From Micromonospora tulbaghiae (GTDB lineage: Bacteria > Actinomycetota > Actinomycetes > Mycobacteriales > Micromonosporaceae): a DNA stretch of 64,000 bases. Position 1 is the stretch's first letter. Each line of letters begins with the position of its first letter. This document shows positions 1 to 8,929 of this stretch, piece by piece. A model generated the notes under the pieces. The model was not told the DNA's origin and ran no database searches. It saw only the letters and a program-made list of their open reading frames with translations. Location: contig NZ_FMCQ01000001.1 of NCBI RefSeq assembly GCF_900091605.1, positions 434,001 through 498,000 of the forward strand, given 5' to 3'. The position numbers were made by a program, and so were the translations under genes.

Positions 1-519
1 GCCGCCGCCAACACGGTCGGCCTGGCGCTGTACGCCGGCTCGTTGGCGGCCCGGCTCAACGGGCGCCACGGACTCGGCCGGACGCTGTCCTATCTGGGGC
101 TGTCCGCCGCGAGCGGTGGGGCTTACCTGGGTGGGCACCTCGCGTACAAGCAGGGCGCCCAGGCCAGCCAGAGCGTCTCCGAGATGCACCTGATCAGCGA
201 CGGGTGGCACCGGGTCGGCGACCTGGGCAGCCTGCCCCGGCACGAGCTGGTCACCAAGAAGATCGACGACGTCCCGGTGATCCTCTACCGGGACGGCGAC
301 GACGTCAGCGTGATGCTGGAGCGCTGCCCCCACCAGAGCGGCCCGCTCGGCGAGGGCAAGGTGGAGCAGATCGACGGCCACGCCTGCGTGGTCTGCCCCT
401 GGCACGGCAGCGCGTTCCGGCTCGACGGCGGCGAGGTGGTGCACGGTCCGGCCGCCAACGACCAGATCGTGCTCCCCAGCCGCGTGGTGTCCGGCCAGGT
501 CGAGGCCCGGCTGCCCTGA
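1..519 (+). CDS. Rieske [2Fe-2S] protein with DUF2231-like membrane domain, 5' truncated
   Basis: The reading frame is open from the first base of the window, so the start lies upstream. The first ~45 residues visible are small and hydrophobic and look like the end of a DUF2231 membrane domain. The C-terminal ~100 residues are a Rieske domain: the cluster ligands are seen as a CPH motif and, 20 residues on, CPWH (Cys-x-His and Cys-x2-His pairs). Such fusions are common in actinobacteria and are probably electron-transfer proteins at the membrane; the partner is unknown. It converges on the LysM gene with one base between the stop codons. Confidence 0.85.
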   Translation, partial: AAANTVGLALYAGSLAARLNGRHGLGRTLSYLGLSAASGGAYLGGHLAYKQGAQASQSVSEMHLISDGWHRVGDLGSLPRHELVTKKIDDVPVILYRDGDDVSVMLERCPHQSGPLGEGKVEQIDGHACVVCPWHGSAFRLDGGEVVHGPAANDQIVLPSRVVSGQVEARLP

Positions 520-520
520 G

Positions 521-1558
521 TCAGTCCCGCCGGTGCCGTCCGCTCGACAGCGCGCGGGCGGGCACCGGCCGCTTGCGCAACCCGAGCAGCGCGCCGATCT
601 GCGCACCCACGATGCTCGCCACGGCCAGCACCGCCGAGATGGCGAGCGGACGGTTGATGCCTTCCTCCGCGGTGGCCCGGGACGCGCCCGCCGACATGGC
701 CGGCGGCTGACCGACAGGCGCCTCCACGGTGGGCGTCGCGTCCCGCGGCGTCGGCTTGGGCTTCGCCTTCGGGGTGGTCGAGGAGGCACCGCCGCCACCG
801 GGTTTGACGGGTGCCGTCTCGGCCGGCTTGGTGACCACGATCCGTCCGGTGGCGTGCCGCCGGGCACCCGAATCCGTCGCGCCGTCCGGCAGCGTGATGA
901 GCTGACCCGGGCGGATCCGGTCCGGGTCGGCGAGCCGGTTCAGCCGGGCCAGCTCCTTGTATCTGTCGAAGTCGTCCAGGTAACGGTCGGCCACCTCGCC
1001 CAGGTAGTCGCCCTTGGCGACCCGGTACACGGCCGGTTCGCTCGTCTCCGCCGCGACCGGCACCGCCGGTGACGCGACACCCGGCGCCGCCGCCGGAGCG
1101 GTGAACGCCGGAGCTGCGACCGTCGAGGCCGCGACCACCGGTTGCGGGGCGGTCAGTGCGGGGGCGCTCGCCGCGGCCGGGCTCGCGACCAGGATCAGCG
1201 CGACCGAACCGACGAGCGCGGCGGCCGCCTTCTGCTGGCGGTGCATCCCGGGCAGCTTCGGCGCCGGCCGGCGTACCGCCGCCGCGAGCAGCTCCACCAC
1301 GACGGAGAACGCGAACGTGGCCCAGCCGAACCAGCCCACCACCGCCAGCGCGCGCAGGAACAGTTGACCGTCGTCACGGCTGGTCAACGCCGTACCGACC
1401 TCGGCCAGCGTGGGCAGATGATCCGGCAGCGGGTTGCCGGCGAACGCCAGCAACGCGACCGGCCCGCCGGCCAGCACGCCGACGAGCACGACGAGGGCGC
1501 CGAGGCCGGTGAGAACCTGGCCGGCGCGGCGGACGGGGGAGCGTCGGGGTGCGCCCAT
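521..1558 (-). CDS. Membrane-anchored LysM domain protein, last gene of the Tad operon
   Basis: A 345-residue protein. Two hydrophobic segments lie near the N-terminus (about residues 15-40 and 65-90), a third at 112-128, then an Ala/Pro-rich linker, a LysM domain at about 178-225 (starts YRVAKGDYLGEVA, ends RPGQLITLPDG), a Lys/Pro/Thr-rich stretch and a last hydrophobic helix near 307-325. LysM binds peptidoglycan. It follows the TadG-like gene by 15 bp, so it is probably co-transcribed; a plausible role is to fix or pass the pilus machinery through the wall, but that is inference. Start ATG at 1558 follows directly on the spacing. Confidence 0.8.
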   Translation of the reverse strand: MGAPRRSPVRRAGQVLTGLGALVVLVGVLAGGPVALLAFAGNPLPDHLPTLAEVGTALTSRDDGQLFLRALAVVGWFGWATFAFSVVVELLAAAVRRPAPKLPGMHRQQKAAAALVGSVALILVASPAAASAPALTAPQPVVAASTVAAPAFTAPAAAPGVASPAVPVAAETSEPAVYRVAKGDYLGEVADRYLDDFDRYKELARLNRLADPDRIRPGQLITLPDGATDSGARRHATGRIVVTKPAETAPVKPGGGGASSTTPKAKPKPTPRDATPTVEAPVGQPPAMSAGASRATAEEGINRPLAISAVLAVASIVGAQIGALLGLRKRPVPARALSSGRHRRD

Positions 1559-1573
1559 GGCGGCCTTCCCTTC

Positions 1574-2005
1574 CTACGGTGGGCCGGTGAGCGCCCGAGC
1601 GGTGGCCTCACCGGTGACGGTGGCGGTCTTCTGTGCGCCGAACAGACTCAGCAGGTCCCGGCTGTAGGTGATCTGCACGCTCACCCGGATCTGGGTCTCG
1701 GTGCCGACCACGGGAAAGTCGACCTCGTGGTCCTGGACGCCGCCGGCGGCGCCGAGGTAGGCGGCGACCGCGGCGCGGGCGGCGACCTGGTCGATCTGCT
1801 TCGGGCCGCCCTCGATGGCCCGCGCGCGGTCGATCATCTGGCCGCCGGCGCGGGCCGCCTCGGCGGCCAGGTTGTCCGCGCGCTGGAGCGTGCGCAGTTG
1901 ACCCGCGCCGTCGTAGGCCAGGCCGATGATCGCCAGTACGCCGGTCATCGCCACGGCCAGGAACAGGCTCACCCGGCCGTTCTCCGCCTCGCCCCGCCCG
2001 GTCAT
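1574..2005 (-). CDS. TadG/TadE-like pilus assembly protein (143 aa)
   Basis: Short protein with a charged N-terminus (residues 1-10, ending GR), a single hydrophobic helix at about 12-30 and a soluble rest. This is the layout of TadE/TadG pseudopilins, which sit in the membrane through a prepilin-like helix and are needed for Flp pilus assembly. Many Ala/Arg residues follow the helix (typical QLRTLQRADNLAAEAARAG). The start ATG overlaps the stop of the upstream pseudopilin by 4 bp (ATGA), so the two are translationally coupled. Third of three pseudopilin genes in the locus. Confidence 0.8.
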   Translation of the reverse strand: MTGRGEAENGRVSLFLAVAMTGVLAIIGLAYDGAGQLRTLQRADNLAAEAARAGGQMIDRARAIEGGPKQIDQVAARAAVAAYLGAAGGVQDHEVDFPVVGTETQIRVSVQITYSRDLLSLFGAQKTATVTGEATARALTGPP

Positions 2006-2475
2006 CCGCGGCTCCGGTAGGTGTCCAGCGGCGAGGTGAACCTCGCCGAGACGGTCTTGCCGCCGGGCACGCCGGGCAGGCCGGGCGCGCTCAGGTCGTC
2101 GAAGGAGACGGTGCAGGTCACCGTGACCGTCACGGTCGCCGGCACGCCTGCGGCGCTCTGGTACGCGGCGGCGAAGCTCGTCGTCGTCCCGGCCACCGAG
2201 CCCGCGAGATCGATCTGGGGTGGGCCGGTGCAGTTCAGCCCCGCCCAGCCGAGCTGGTCATGGGCCGCCTCCTCGGCGGCCTCCGCACCGTCGTCGGCGT
2301 TGCGGGCCAGCGAGGCGGCCCGGGCGGCGTCGTGGGCGGCCGACTCCACCGCCTCGTCCGCGATCGCGGTCCGCCCGGCGACCCCGGCCAGCACCATCAG
2401 CCCGATGAAGGCGGGCGCGAGCACCGCCACCTCGATCGAGACGGAACCCCGGTCCCGTCGTGGCCCGGCGCTCAT
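2002..2475 (-). CDS. TadE-like pseudopilin (157 aa)
   Basis: N-terminal basic stretch ending in DRGSVSIEVAVLAP, then a hydrophobic helix to about residue 33. The G-SVSIE pattern with a Glu five residues into the processed helix matches TadE-family pseudopilins (class of RG-x-x-x-V/I-E). The remainder is soluble with two Cys (about 100 and 128), which could form a disulfide outside the cell. ATGA overlaps on both sides couple it to its neighbours. Processing by the prepilin peptidase at 10060 is likely but inferred. Confidence 0.85.
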   Translation of the reverse strand: MSAGPRRDRGSVSIEVAVLAPAFIGLMVLAGVAGRTAIADEAVESAAHDAARAASLARNADDGAEAAEEAAHDQLGWAGLNCTGPPQIDLAGSVAGTTTSFAAAYQSAAGVPATVTVTVTCTVSFDDLSAPGLPGVPGGKTVSARFTSPLDTYRSRG

Positions 2476-2954
2476 CCGGTGGTCCAGCGTTCGGCCGGGC
2501 CGTGCGCGGTCTGCGTGACCTCGAACGAGACGCCCGGGATGACCGACAGGGAGCGTCCCTGCACCGTGCAGGTGACGCCGGTGGCGGTCTCGACGCAGGT
2601 CGGGCCGGTCTGCTCCCAGCCGACCAGCCAGTCCCCGGCCTGCTGCAGGAAGCTGATCGCCCGCTGCCGTCCGGCGTCCGGCCCGGCGTCGATCGTGCGC
2701 TGGGCGTTCACAGCGGTCTGCGCGGCGTTCAGCGCGGTGGACCGGGCCACGAACCAGACGGCGACCTGGATCGAGCCGAACAGCATCACCAGGATCACCG
2801 GCATCACCACGGCCAGCTCGACCGGGTTGGCGCCCCGCTCGCCCTCGGCCAGGCGGGCACGCAGGGCAGCGGCGAACCGCCCCGGACCGGGCGGGCCGGC
2901 GGGCCGGCCGGCAGACGCCGGCCGGCTCCGGACCGTACGGGCGGGGCGGGGCAT
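2472..2954 (-). CDS. TadE-like pseudopilin (160 aa)
   Basis: Start taken as the ATG at 2954, which overlaps the stop of the upstream small gene by one base; the frame is open much further upstream but that part is antisense to nothing and overlaps real genes. A long Arg/Pro-rich N-terminus (1-38) leads into ERGANPVELAVVMP, a classical TadE processing region with Glu at the expected place, then a hydrophobic helix (about 46-68). Two Cys lie at about 120 and 129. TadE proteins are minor pseudopilins of the Flp system. Confidence 0.85.
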   Translation of the reverse strand: MPRPARTVRSRPASAGRPAGPPGPGRFAAALRARLAEGERGANPVELAVVMPVILVMLFGSIQVAVWFVARSTALNAAQTAVNAQRTIDAGPDAGRQRAISFLQQAGDWLVGWEQTGPTCVETATGVTCTVQGRSLSVIPGVSFEVTQTAHGPAERWTTG

Positions 2955-3163
2955 CACGGGGCCTGCGGCGCCGTGTTGTTCGGGATGGCGTTCATCCAGT
3001 TGTTCGCCTTGGCCAGGGCGAGCCCGGTGACCGCCATGGCCACCGCCACCAGGCCGAAGATGATCACCGCGGTCGGCACCGGGCTGTCGCCGCGCTCGGA
3101 GTCCCGGCGCAGCTCGGCGAGGCGGGTGCTCACCGCCACGTACAGGTAGGCGTAGAGGTGCAT
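2954..3163 (-). CDS. Small single-helix membrane protein, probable Flp-type pilin or pilin-like subunit (69 aa)
   Basis: A 69-residue peptide: charged N-terminus with ERGDSP, one hydrophobic helix at about 30-52, short polar tail. Size, position directly after tadC and the charged-then-hydrophobic layout fit a Flp pilin. However, the usual Flp signature (G-A-T-A-V-E-Y) is replaced by GDSPVPTAVII, without the conserved Glu-Tyr, so it may be a divergent pilin or another small subunit. A good ribosome site (GAGAAGGAGAC) precedes the ATG. This is the only candidate for the major pilin in the window. Confidence 0.6.
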   Translation of the reverse strand: MHLYAYLYVAVSTRLAELRRDSERGDSPVPTAVIIFGLVAVAMAVTGLALAKANNWMNAIPNNTAPQAP

Positions 3164-3187
3164 GGTCGTCTCCTTCTCGAAGGGGGT

Positions 3188-4054
3188 TCACAGACGGGCG
3201 AGGAACGGATAGACGGCGAAGCCGAGCAGGACGAACACCAGCAGCGAGCCGGGGATGTCCAACTTGCTGGTGACCCCCTCGGCCCGAGCCAGGTTGTCGG
3301 TGCGGATCTGGTCGCGCAGCGAGTCGGCGCGGGACCGCAACGTCTCGTGCACCTGGGCGCCCTCGCTGCCCGAGGAGCGCATGATGGCGCCCACGTCGCC
3401 CAGTTCCGGGATGCCGATCCGCTCGGCCAGCTCCTGCAGCTCGTCCCAGGGCGAGTGCATCTGGAGCTGGGCGAGCCGCAGCGCCTCCCGGATCCGGTCG
3501 AAGACCCAGCCGTCGCAGACCGCCGCCGCGCGCTCCAGCGACTGCACCGGGCCGTGCGCGGCGGACAGCTGCAATGCCACCAGGTCGAGATAGGTGCAGA
3601 CCGCCTGGCGGAACTCGTCCCGGGCGGCGTCCGCCTTGGCCAGGACCGCGCGGTGCGCGAGCAGACCGGCGCCGAGCGCCAGGCCCAGACTGGCCACCAC
3701 CGGTACGGCCACCGGCAGCGCCACCCCGCCGACGAAGAGCACCGCCGAGGCGACCGCCGGGGTGGCGAACCCGACGAGCGCGGAGAGCAGCACGGAGAGG
3801 GCGTACTGCTCCGGGGTGCGGTCGAGCAGGGCGAGCTGCCGGTGCGGCGGGCGCAGCCAGCGGGCGAATCCGTCGAGCCAGTCCGGCCCGGCGCCGGCGG
3901 CCGGGGCCTGGCCGGGTGGCTGGTGCAGCCGGCGCAGCGCCGGGCCGAGCGCCGGGGTGGCCGGCAGGGCCTCGCGGACCACCATGAACAGTCCGAGCCC
4001 TACCGCGCACCCGCCGAGCACCGCGATCGCCATCTGCCAGTTGAGTGCGCTCAC
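3188..4054 (-). CDS. tadC: TadC, type II/IV secretion GspF-like inner-membrane protein
   Basis: 288 residues with hydrophobic helices near the N-terminus (about 8-25), a pair in the middle (about 88-135) and one at the C-terminus (268-285); the cytoplasmic part carries the T2SSF/GspF domain (DEFRQAVCTYLDLVALQLSAA). TadC works with TadB as the membrane platform on which the TadA ATPase acts. Its ATG overlaps the tadB stop by 4 bp. Length is normal for the family. Confidence 0.9.
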   Translation of the reverse strand: MSALNWQMAIAVLGGCAVGLGLFMVVREALPATPALGPALRRLHQPPGQAPAAGAGPDWLDGFARWLRPPHRQLALLDRTPEQYALSVLLSALVGFATPAVASAVLFVGGVALPVAVPVVASLGLALGAGLLAHRAVLAKADAARDEFRQAVCTYLDLVALQLSAAHGPVQSLERAAAVCDGWVFDRIREALRLAQLQMHSPWDELQELAERIGIPELGDVGAIMRSSGSEGAQVHETLRSRADSLRDQIRTDNLARAEGVTSKLDIPGSLLVFVLLGFAVYPFLARL

Positions 4055-4950
4055 GCGATCGCCTCCTCCGGGTCGGGCGCCGGCAGGAAGCGCGCGGGCC
4101 GGGGCGGCTGGCTCATCGAGCGCACCCAGACCAGCAGCCCGACGAACGCCGCGCCGAGCACCGCCATCACGAGCTGACCGGTCACCGTCCCGTAGGGACG
4201 GATGTAGTCGCTGTTCACCAGCCCGTACGCGAGCGTCGCCAGCGTCATGCCGGTGAGGAAACGGACCGCGAACCGGGGCTGGGTGCGCTTCGCCTCGACC
4301 TCGCGCCGGGTCGCGACCTCGGCCGAGGCGGCGGTGGCGATCGACCCGAGCACGTCGCCGAGGCGCTCACCCCGGTCGGTGAGGTGCAGGATCAGCGCGG
4401 CCACCACCTGGTCGGCGACCGGGTCGGCGATCTCGTCGGCGAAGGCGAGCAGCGCCGAGCGGGCCAGCCAGCCGGCCTGGAGGCGGGCCGCGAGCGTGCG
4501 TACCTCCTCCTGGATCTCCTCCGGAGCGGTGGCGATGGTGCCGATGATCGCCTGCTGGAGTCCCTGGCCGGTGGCCGAGATGTCCTTGAGTCGGCGGGTC
4601 CACTCGCCTACGGCTTCGACCCGGGCGATGGCCCGCTGCTCGGCCCGGCCGACCGCGAACAGCCACGGCACGCCCGGCACCGCCAGCGCCACCAGCAGGC
4701 CGACCACCGGCAGCCCGGTGAGCAGGAACGCCACCGCACCGGCGACCACTGCGGCGCCGAGCAGGAGCTGGTAGCGGCGCTGGTCGGCGCGGCTCGCGCC
4801 GGAACCGGTCCAGAGGCGGCTCAGGCCCGGCCCGGCGCCTGCTGCCGGACCGGGCGGGCGGCGGGTGCCGACGAGCGCGACGACGGTCAGCACCAGCCCG
4901 GCCACGCAGGCGGCGCCGGAGACCAGGGCGATCAGTTCGATCTGCGTCAC
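4051..4950 (-). CDS. tadB: TadB, type II/IV secretion GspF-like inner-membrane protein
   Basis: 299 residues from a GTG start at 4950. This start is chosen because it forms a 4-bp GTGA overlap with the tadA stop; the longer open frame upstream lies inside tadA. Hydrophobic helices lie at about 4-27, 60-100, and at the C-terminus (about 230-275); a GspF-like cytoplasmic domain sits between (RRLKDISATGQGLQQAI). It pairs with TadC as the platform of the Flp pilus machine. Confidence 0.9.
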   Translation of the reverse strand: MTQIELIALVSGAACVAGLVLTVVALVGTRRPPGPAAGAGPGLSRLWTGSGASRADQRRYQLLLGAAVVAGAVAFLLTGLPVVGLLVALAVPGVPWLFAVGRAEQRAIARVEAVGEWTRRLKDISATGQGLQQAIIGTIATAPEEIQEEVRTLAARLQAGWLARSALLAFADEIADPVADQVVAALILHLTDRGERLGDVLGSIATAASAEVATRREVEAKRTQPRFAVRFLTGMTLATLAYGLVNSDYIRPYGTVTGQLVMAVLGAAFVGLLVWVRSMSQPPRPARFLPAPDPEEAIA

Positions 4951-6488
4951 GCCGGGCCTCCGCTCGGCCGCGCCCCGAGGCGGGTGTGCCGGGGTCGCCG
5001 CCACGCGCCCACACCGGCCTCGACGAACCGGGTGAGCAGGCGGGCGTCGTAGCCGACGCGCAGCAGTTGGTCGCGGATGCGTTCGGGCAGGTGGCGGGGG
5101 ACCGCGCGGCCGTCCGGCCCCGGACCGAAGACGCTGGTCGTGGTGATCCGGTTGCCCTCGCCGACGCCGATGACCTCCTCGACGTGCGAGACGAAGCGGT
5201 GCTTGCGGCCGCCGATCGCGGTCTCGTCCTCGACCGTGACGTAGACGATCAGGTCGAGCGCGTTGCCGGCCATCCGGCGGGCCTGGTCGACTGTCATCTC
5301 CCGGCCGTGCGACAGCGCCAGCTCGATGATGCGTTCGCTCACCCCCGAGGGGGTACGCGCGTGAATGGTGCACATCGACCCGCGGCTCGTGGTCATCGCC
5401 TGGAGCATCGGCACGATCTCCCGGGACCGCACCTCGCCGACGATGATCCGCAGCACGCCCATCCGCAGCGACACCGGGATCAGGTCGGCGATGCTGACCT
5501 CACCCGCCGGCCGCCCGTCCGCGCCGCGCTCGCCGTGCCCCTCCCGGGACTCGAAGCTCATCACCGCCCGGTGTTTGTGCCCGCGCCGGGCCGGCAGGAG
5601 TTCCCGGCTCTCCTCCAGCAGCACGTACGGCTCGTCGGCCGGGATCTCGTCCATCAGCGCGCGGATGACTGTGGTCTTCCCGGCCCCGGCTAGCCCGGCG
5701 ACCATGATGTTCAGTCCGGCCCGCATGGACGCGCGGAGGAAGTCGCGCAGCAGCGGGTCGATCATCTCGTCCAGGTCGGGCCGGCCGCCCGCGATGTCCT
5801 CCAGGCTCACCTCGAGCGTGTTGTGCTTGCGGATCACCGCGTACGGGCGGTGGCTGACCAGGAACACGGCGGCGAGCCGGCTGCCGTCGGGCAGTTGCAG
5901 GTCGAGCGTGGGCTTCGAGGTGGACAGCGACCGTTCGGTGGCCCCGGCCCGGCGGGCCGCCGCCTGGAGGATCTCCACCAGCTCGTCGTCGGTCTCGGCG
6001 ATCGGCTCGGCCCAGTCGACGCCGCCGCCGTGCCGGGTGATGCGTACCTGGTCGCAGCCGAGGATGTGCACCTCCTCAATGCTGTCGTCGACGAGCAGCG
6101 TCTGGAGGCGGCCCAGCCCGACGAGTTCGGCCGTGACCTGGTCGAGCAGCATCCGTTCCGACTCGGCGGCCATCGGTGTGCCGGCCCGGCGTACCGAGTC
6201 GGCGTACGCGGACACCACAGCGACCGCCAGCCGGGCGCGCTCGACCTCCTCGGCGTCGGCGTCGAACTCGCGTCCGCGCTGCCAGTGGGTGAGCCGTTCG
6301 CTCAGCTCCCGGCGCAGCTCGCGGACCACCGCGAAGTCGACACGGGGGCGCGGCGGTGGCGCCGGTGGCGCGGCGGGCACCGCCCCGGGGACGTGGTGCC
6401 GCCCGTTCGGCGGGGCCAGTGGCGGGACCGTGGAGACGACGCCCGGCTGCTGCGCGCGTGGGTCGTGGGAGACCGGCTCAAACCGCAC
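4947..6488 (-). CDS. tadA: TadA/CpaF-type pilus assembly ATPase
   Basis: 513 residues, GTG start, 11 bp overlap with the tadZ-like gene. Proline-rich N-terminus (about 1-50), then the N-terminal domain of CpaF ATPases and the secretion-ATPase core with Walker A AGLAGAGKTT (about 265-275), an Asp box with ESRELL, and the MTTSRGSMCTIHARTP segment with its HAR-type His box. TadA hexamers hydrolyse ATP at the cytoplasmic face and drive pilin extrusion through TadB/TadC. Full length with all core motifs. Confidence 0.93.
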   Translation of the reverse strand: MRFEPVSHDPRAQQPGVVSTVPPLAPPNGRHHVPGAVPAAPPAPPPRPRVDFAVVRELRRELSERLTHWQRGREFDADAEEVERARLAVAVVSAYADSVRRAGTPMAAESERMLLDQVTAELVGLGRLQTLLVDDSIEEVHILGCDQVRITRHGGGVDWAEPIAETDDELVEILQAAARRAGATERSLSTSKPTLDLQLPDGSRLAAVFLVSHRPYAVIRKHNTLEVSLEDIAGGRPDLDEMIDPLLRDFLRASMRAGLNIMVAGLAGAGKTTVIRALMDEIPADEPYVLLEESRELLPARRGHKHRAVMSFESREGHGERGADGRPAGEVSIADLIPVSLRMGVLRIIVGEVRSREIVPMLQAMTTSRGSMCTIHARTPSGVSERIIELALSHGREMTVDQARRMAGNALDLIVYVTVEDETAIGGRKHRFVSHVEEVIGVGEGNRITTTSVFGPGPDGRAVPRHLPERIRDQLLRVGYDARLLTRFVEAGVGAWRRPRHTRLGARPSGGPA

Positions 6489-7311
6489 CGGACACCCCCG
6501 GCACGCTCGGCGCGGTCACCGCGCGCGGTGTGGTCGTCCCGGGCCAGGCCAGCCGGGCGCGCCGCCGGTCCAGCAGCGCCCGGACCGGCACCTCCAGGGC
6601 GCCGGCCGCGCGCATCAGCGGCCGGTTGGCCCGTACGGTGCCGCCGTGGGCGAGCACCTCGGCGGTACGCGGGTCGTGCGGCAGGCGGGCGATCACCGGC
6701 AGCCGCAGCGCCTTGCTGATCTCGCTGGTGCCGTGCCCGTCCCCGACCACGAGCAGTCGCAGCGTGCCCGGCGGTACGCGGTGCTCGGTGAGATCCCGCT
6801 CGACGGCGCGGGCGGTGGCCCGGGTGGCGGAGAGGTCGGGCAGGTGCGCGCGCGTGACCAGCAGCACCACCGCGGCGGCCCGCAGCAGCGGCCACGGTGG
6901 ACCGCCGACCGCGAGCCGGCCGCAGTCGACCAGTACGTCGTACGGCGGTTCGCCCCGTTCCAGCCCGGTGAAGTAGTCGGCGAAGCGCTGCCAGAGCGGG
7001 ATCACGCTGCCGGCCTGGGCCGGGTCCACCACACCGGGCAGCAGCAGCCGTTCGCGGCGGGGCGCGTCCAGGTCGACCAGCTGGGACCAGAACGCGTGCT
7101 CCAGGCTGCCGTCGCGCAGCTCACCCACCGCCAGCTCGCCGATGCCGCGCGGCCCGTCCAGCGCCCCGCCGAGGTAACCGGCGAGGATCGAGCCGCCCGC
7201 CGGGTCGCACTCGGCCAGCACGAGCCGCCGGTGCCAGCTCAGCGCGGCGGCGAGCGCGGCGGTGGTGACGCCCGGCGACCCCTTCGCCGAGACCAGGGCG
7301 ATGATCGCCAT
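6478..7311 (-). CDS. tadZ: TadZ/CpaE-like MinD-family ATPase
   Basis: 277 residues. N-terminus has a deviant Walker A, KGSPGVTT at residues 10-17, as in MinD/ParA-type ATPases. No separate receiver-like N-terminal domain is present, unlike longer CpaE/TadZ proteins. In Tad systems this protein places the machine at a cell pole or site. Start ATG at 7311 shares one base with the stop of the upstream SAF gene. The last 11 bp overlap tadA. Confidence 0.85.
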   Translation of the reverse strand: MAIIALVSAKGSPGVTTAALAAALSWHRRLVLAECDPAGGSILAGYLGGALDGPRGIGELAVGELRDGSLEHAFWSQLVDLDAPRRERLLLPGVVDPAQAGSVIPLWQRFADYFTGLERGEPPYDVLVDCGRLAVGGPPWPLLRAAAVVLLVTRAHLPDLSATRATARAVERDLTEHRVPPGTLRLLVVGDGHGTSEISKALRLPVIARLPHDPRTAEVLAHGGTVRANRPLMRAAGALEVPVRALLDRRRARLAWPGTTTPRAVTAPSVPGVSGAV

Positions 7312-7979
7312 CAGGCGGCCTCGGTGAGCACGAGCGCGATCCGGTCGTCGGCGGCGAGCGCCACGACGGCCGGCACGTCCCGTACGGCCAGCGCCAGGTA
7401 GACCACCACGTCACCGTTCTGCGGCGTGGCGGTGTCGATCACGGTGCCCTCGAACCGGGTACCGCCGCCACGGGACGCCTCCGAGCCGCCGCCGGTCGCG
7501 TTCGAGGGCGTGCTGACCAGCAGCACCTTGTCGCCGGGGTGCAGCTTGCGGGCCGGCACCTGCTCGGGTTCCAGCCCCAGCGCGATCTGCTGCTGGCCGG
7601 CGCCGAGAAGCGGGGCCTCGGTGAGCTGCGCCGGGGTGAGCAGCGTGCCCGGGGTGAGCCGGACGGCCGCCCGCAGCTCGAGTACCTCGTCCATCCGGTC
7701 GGCGGACACCGGCTGGAGTTCCCGTCCGCCGGATACGCGTACCGGCACCAGGTCGTCGGCGGTGAGCTGCTGTCCCACGTCGACCGGCCGGGCCACGGCC
7801 AGGTACGTGCCGGTGGAGCGCACCGACGTGACCGCGAACGCCGCGCCCAGCCCGCCGAGCGCGATCAGCAGGACCGCCAGGCCGAGCAGGCCGGGGCGGA
7901 CGCGTCGTTGCCGGACCACCTTCGGCGGCGCGACGGGTGCCTCCACCGGAGTTCCGTTGCGGGCTGCCACGACACTCAT
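7311..7979 (-). CDS. SAF-domain pilus assembly protein (CpaB/RcpC-like)
   Basis: 222 residues from ATG 7979, chosen for its 4-bp ATGA overlap with the stop of the upstream secreted-protein gene. One membrane helix (about 30-52), then an SAF domain (VARPVDVGQQLTADDLVPV, about 68-135) and a C-terminal beta-rich half. CpaB/RcpC proteins are periplasmic or extracytoplasmic factors of Flp pilus assembly; in Gram-positives the exact role is not known. Gly/Ser-rich loop near residue 165. Confidence 0.8.
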   Translation of the reverse strand: MSVVAARNGTPVEAPVAPPKVVRQRRVRPGLLGLAVLLIALGGLGAAFAVTSVRSTGTYLAVARPVDVGQQLTADDLVPVRVSGGRELQPVSADRMDEVLELRAAVRLTPGTLLTPAQLTEAPLLGAGQQQIALGLEPEQVPARKLHPGDKVLLVSTPSNATGGGSEASRGGGTRFEGTVIDTATPQNGDVVVYLALAVRDVPAVVALAADDRIALVLTEAA

Positions 7980-8929
7980 CGGGTCACCACCTGAAGCTCG
8001 TTGATCTGTACCTGGACGACGCCGCTGGACCGGCTCTGGGCGATCACGCCGCTCTCCCCGCCGCCGGACCACTCGACGGTCCAGAACGTCGTGGCGCTCA
8101 CCTCGTAGGTGCCGGCCTCCGGGTAGCCCTGGTCGAGGCCGCAGTCGGGCGAGGTGGAGCCGGCCCTCGGCCCGTTCGCCCGGTACGGCGTGCCCGGCCC
8201 GTCGCAGGTGACGTCGATGTCGTCGGACATGTGCCAGACGATCCGGTCCACCTTCGCGGTGATCTCCACGGTCAGCCCTCGGTCGGAGGCGGACGCGGAC
8301 AGCGGCCCGAAGTACGCCGTGCCCGGGCTGGCCCACATCCAGACGGGCAGCCCGACCAGGCCGGGGCCCTGGCTGCGCCGGGGCGCCACGGCGGCCCGCG
8401 GCGGGAGCAGCGAGATCGAGGCCAGCGCGCGGCGGGCCAGTTCCTCCGGGTCCGGCGGCGCGCCGTATCCGGGCGGCGGGGCCTCGAGGAGTTCCCGACG
8501 CAGGCTGCCGATGTCGCCGCCGTTGCAGGTGAGCTGGTACCACTGCTTGCCGGGAGGCGCCTCGTCCTGCGGCTCGGCGAGCTTGTAGTAGCAGCCGTCG
8601 GCGTTGTTGAACCAGCCGAGGACCTCGTGATAGCAGGGGATGGCCCGGCCGTTCCACTGGCACTTCGGCGTGCCGCCGCCGTTGCCGCCCCCGCCGCCGT
8701 TGTCCCCGCCGCCACCCGGCCCGCCCGGGCCGCCCGGCGTGCCGGGGTCGTCGTCCCAGACGTCGCAGTCGGTCTGTTCCGGCGGGCAGGAGCCGCCGGG
8801 GTCGGCGGCGCGGGCGGGTGCGCCGGTGAGCGTCAGCAGCGCGGCCAGGCCGGCGGCGAGCAGCAGCCGGCGGGGCGTCCCGGCCCGGGTCGGGTGGGCC
8901 GGGACACCCCTTCCTCCCCAGGTCAGCAC
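7976..8929 (-). CDS. Secreted Pro/Gly-linker protein of the Tad locus, unknown function
   Basis: Start is uncertain: GTG 8929 overlaps the upstream stop by 7 bp, while an ATG at 8968 (13 residues longer, 46 bp overlap) is also possible. Either form has an Arg-rich N-terminus and a hydrophobic signal sequence ending APARAADP. After it come a short Cys-containing segment (CPPEQTDCDVW), a Gly/Pro-rich linker and a Cys-containing domain rich in Trp and Tyr. The C-terminal ~130 residues look beta-rich (EITAKVDRIVWHMSDDI). Placement suggests an exported accessory of the pilus, perhaps a surface or tip protein; I recognise no family. Confidence 0.75.
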   Translation of the reverse strand: MLTWGGRGVPAHPTRAGTPRRLLLAAGLAALLTLTGAPARAADPGGSCPPEQTDCDVWDDDPGTPGGPGGPGGGGDNGGGGGNGGGTPKCQWNGRAIPCYHEVLGWFNNADGCYYKLAEPQDEAPPGKQWYQLTCNGGDIGSLRRELLEAPPPGYGAPPDPEELARRALASISLLPPRAAVAPRRSQGPGLVGLPVWMWASPGTAYFGPLSASASDRGLTVEITAKVDRIVWHMSDDIDVTCDGPGTPYRANGPRAGSTSPDCGLDQGYPEAGTYEVSATTFWTVEWSGGGESGVIAQSRSSGVVQVQINELQVVTR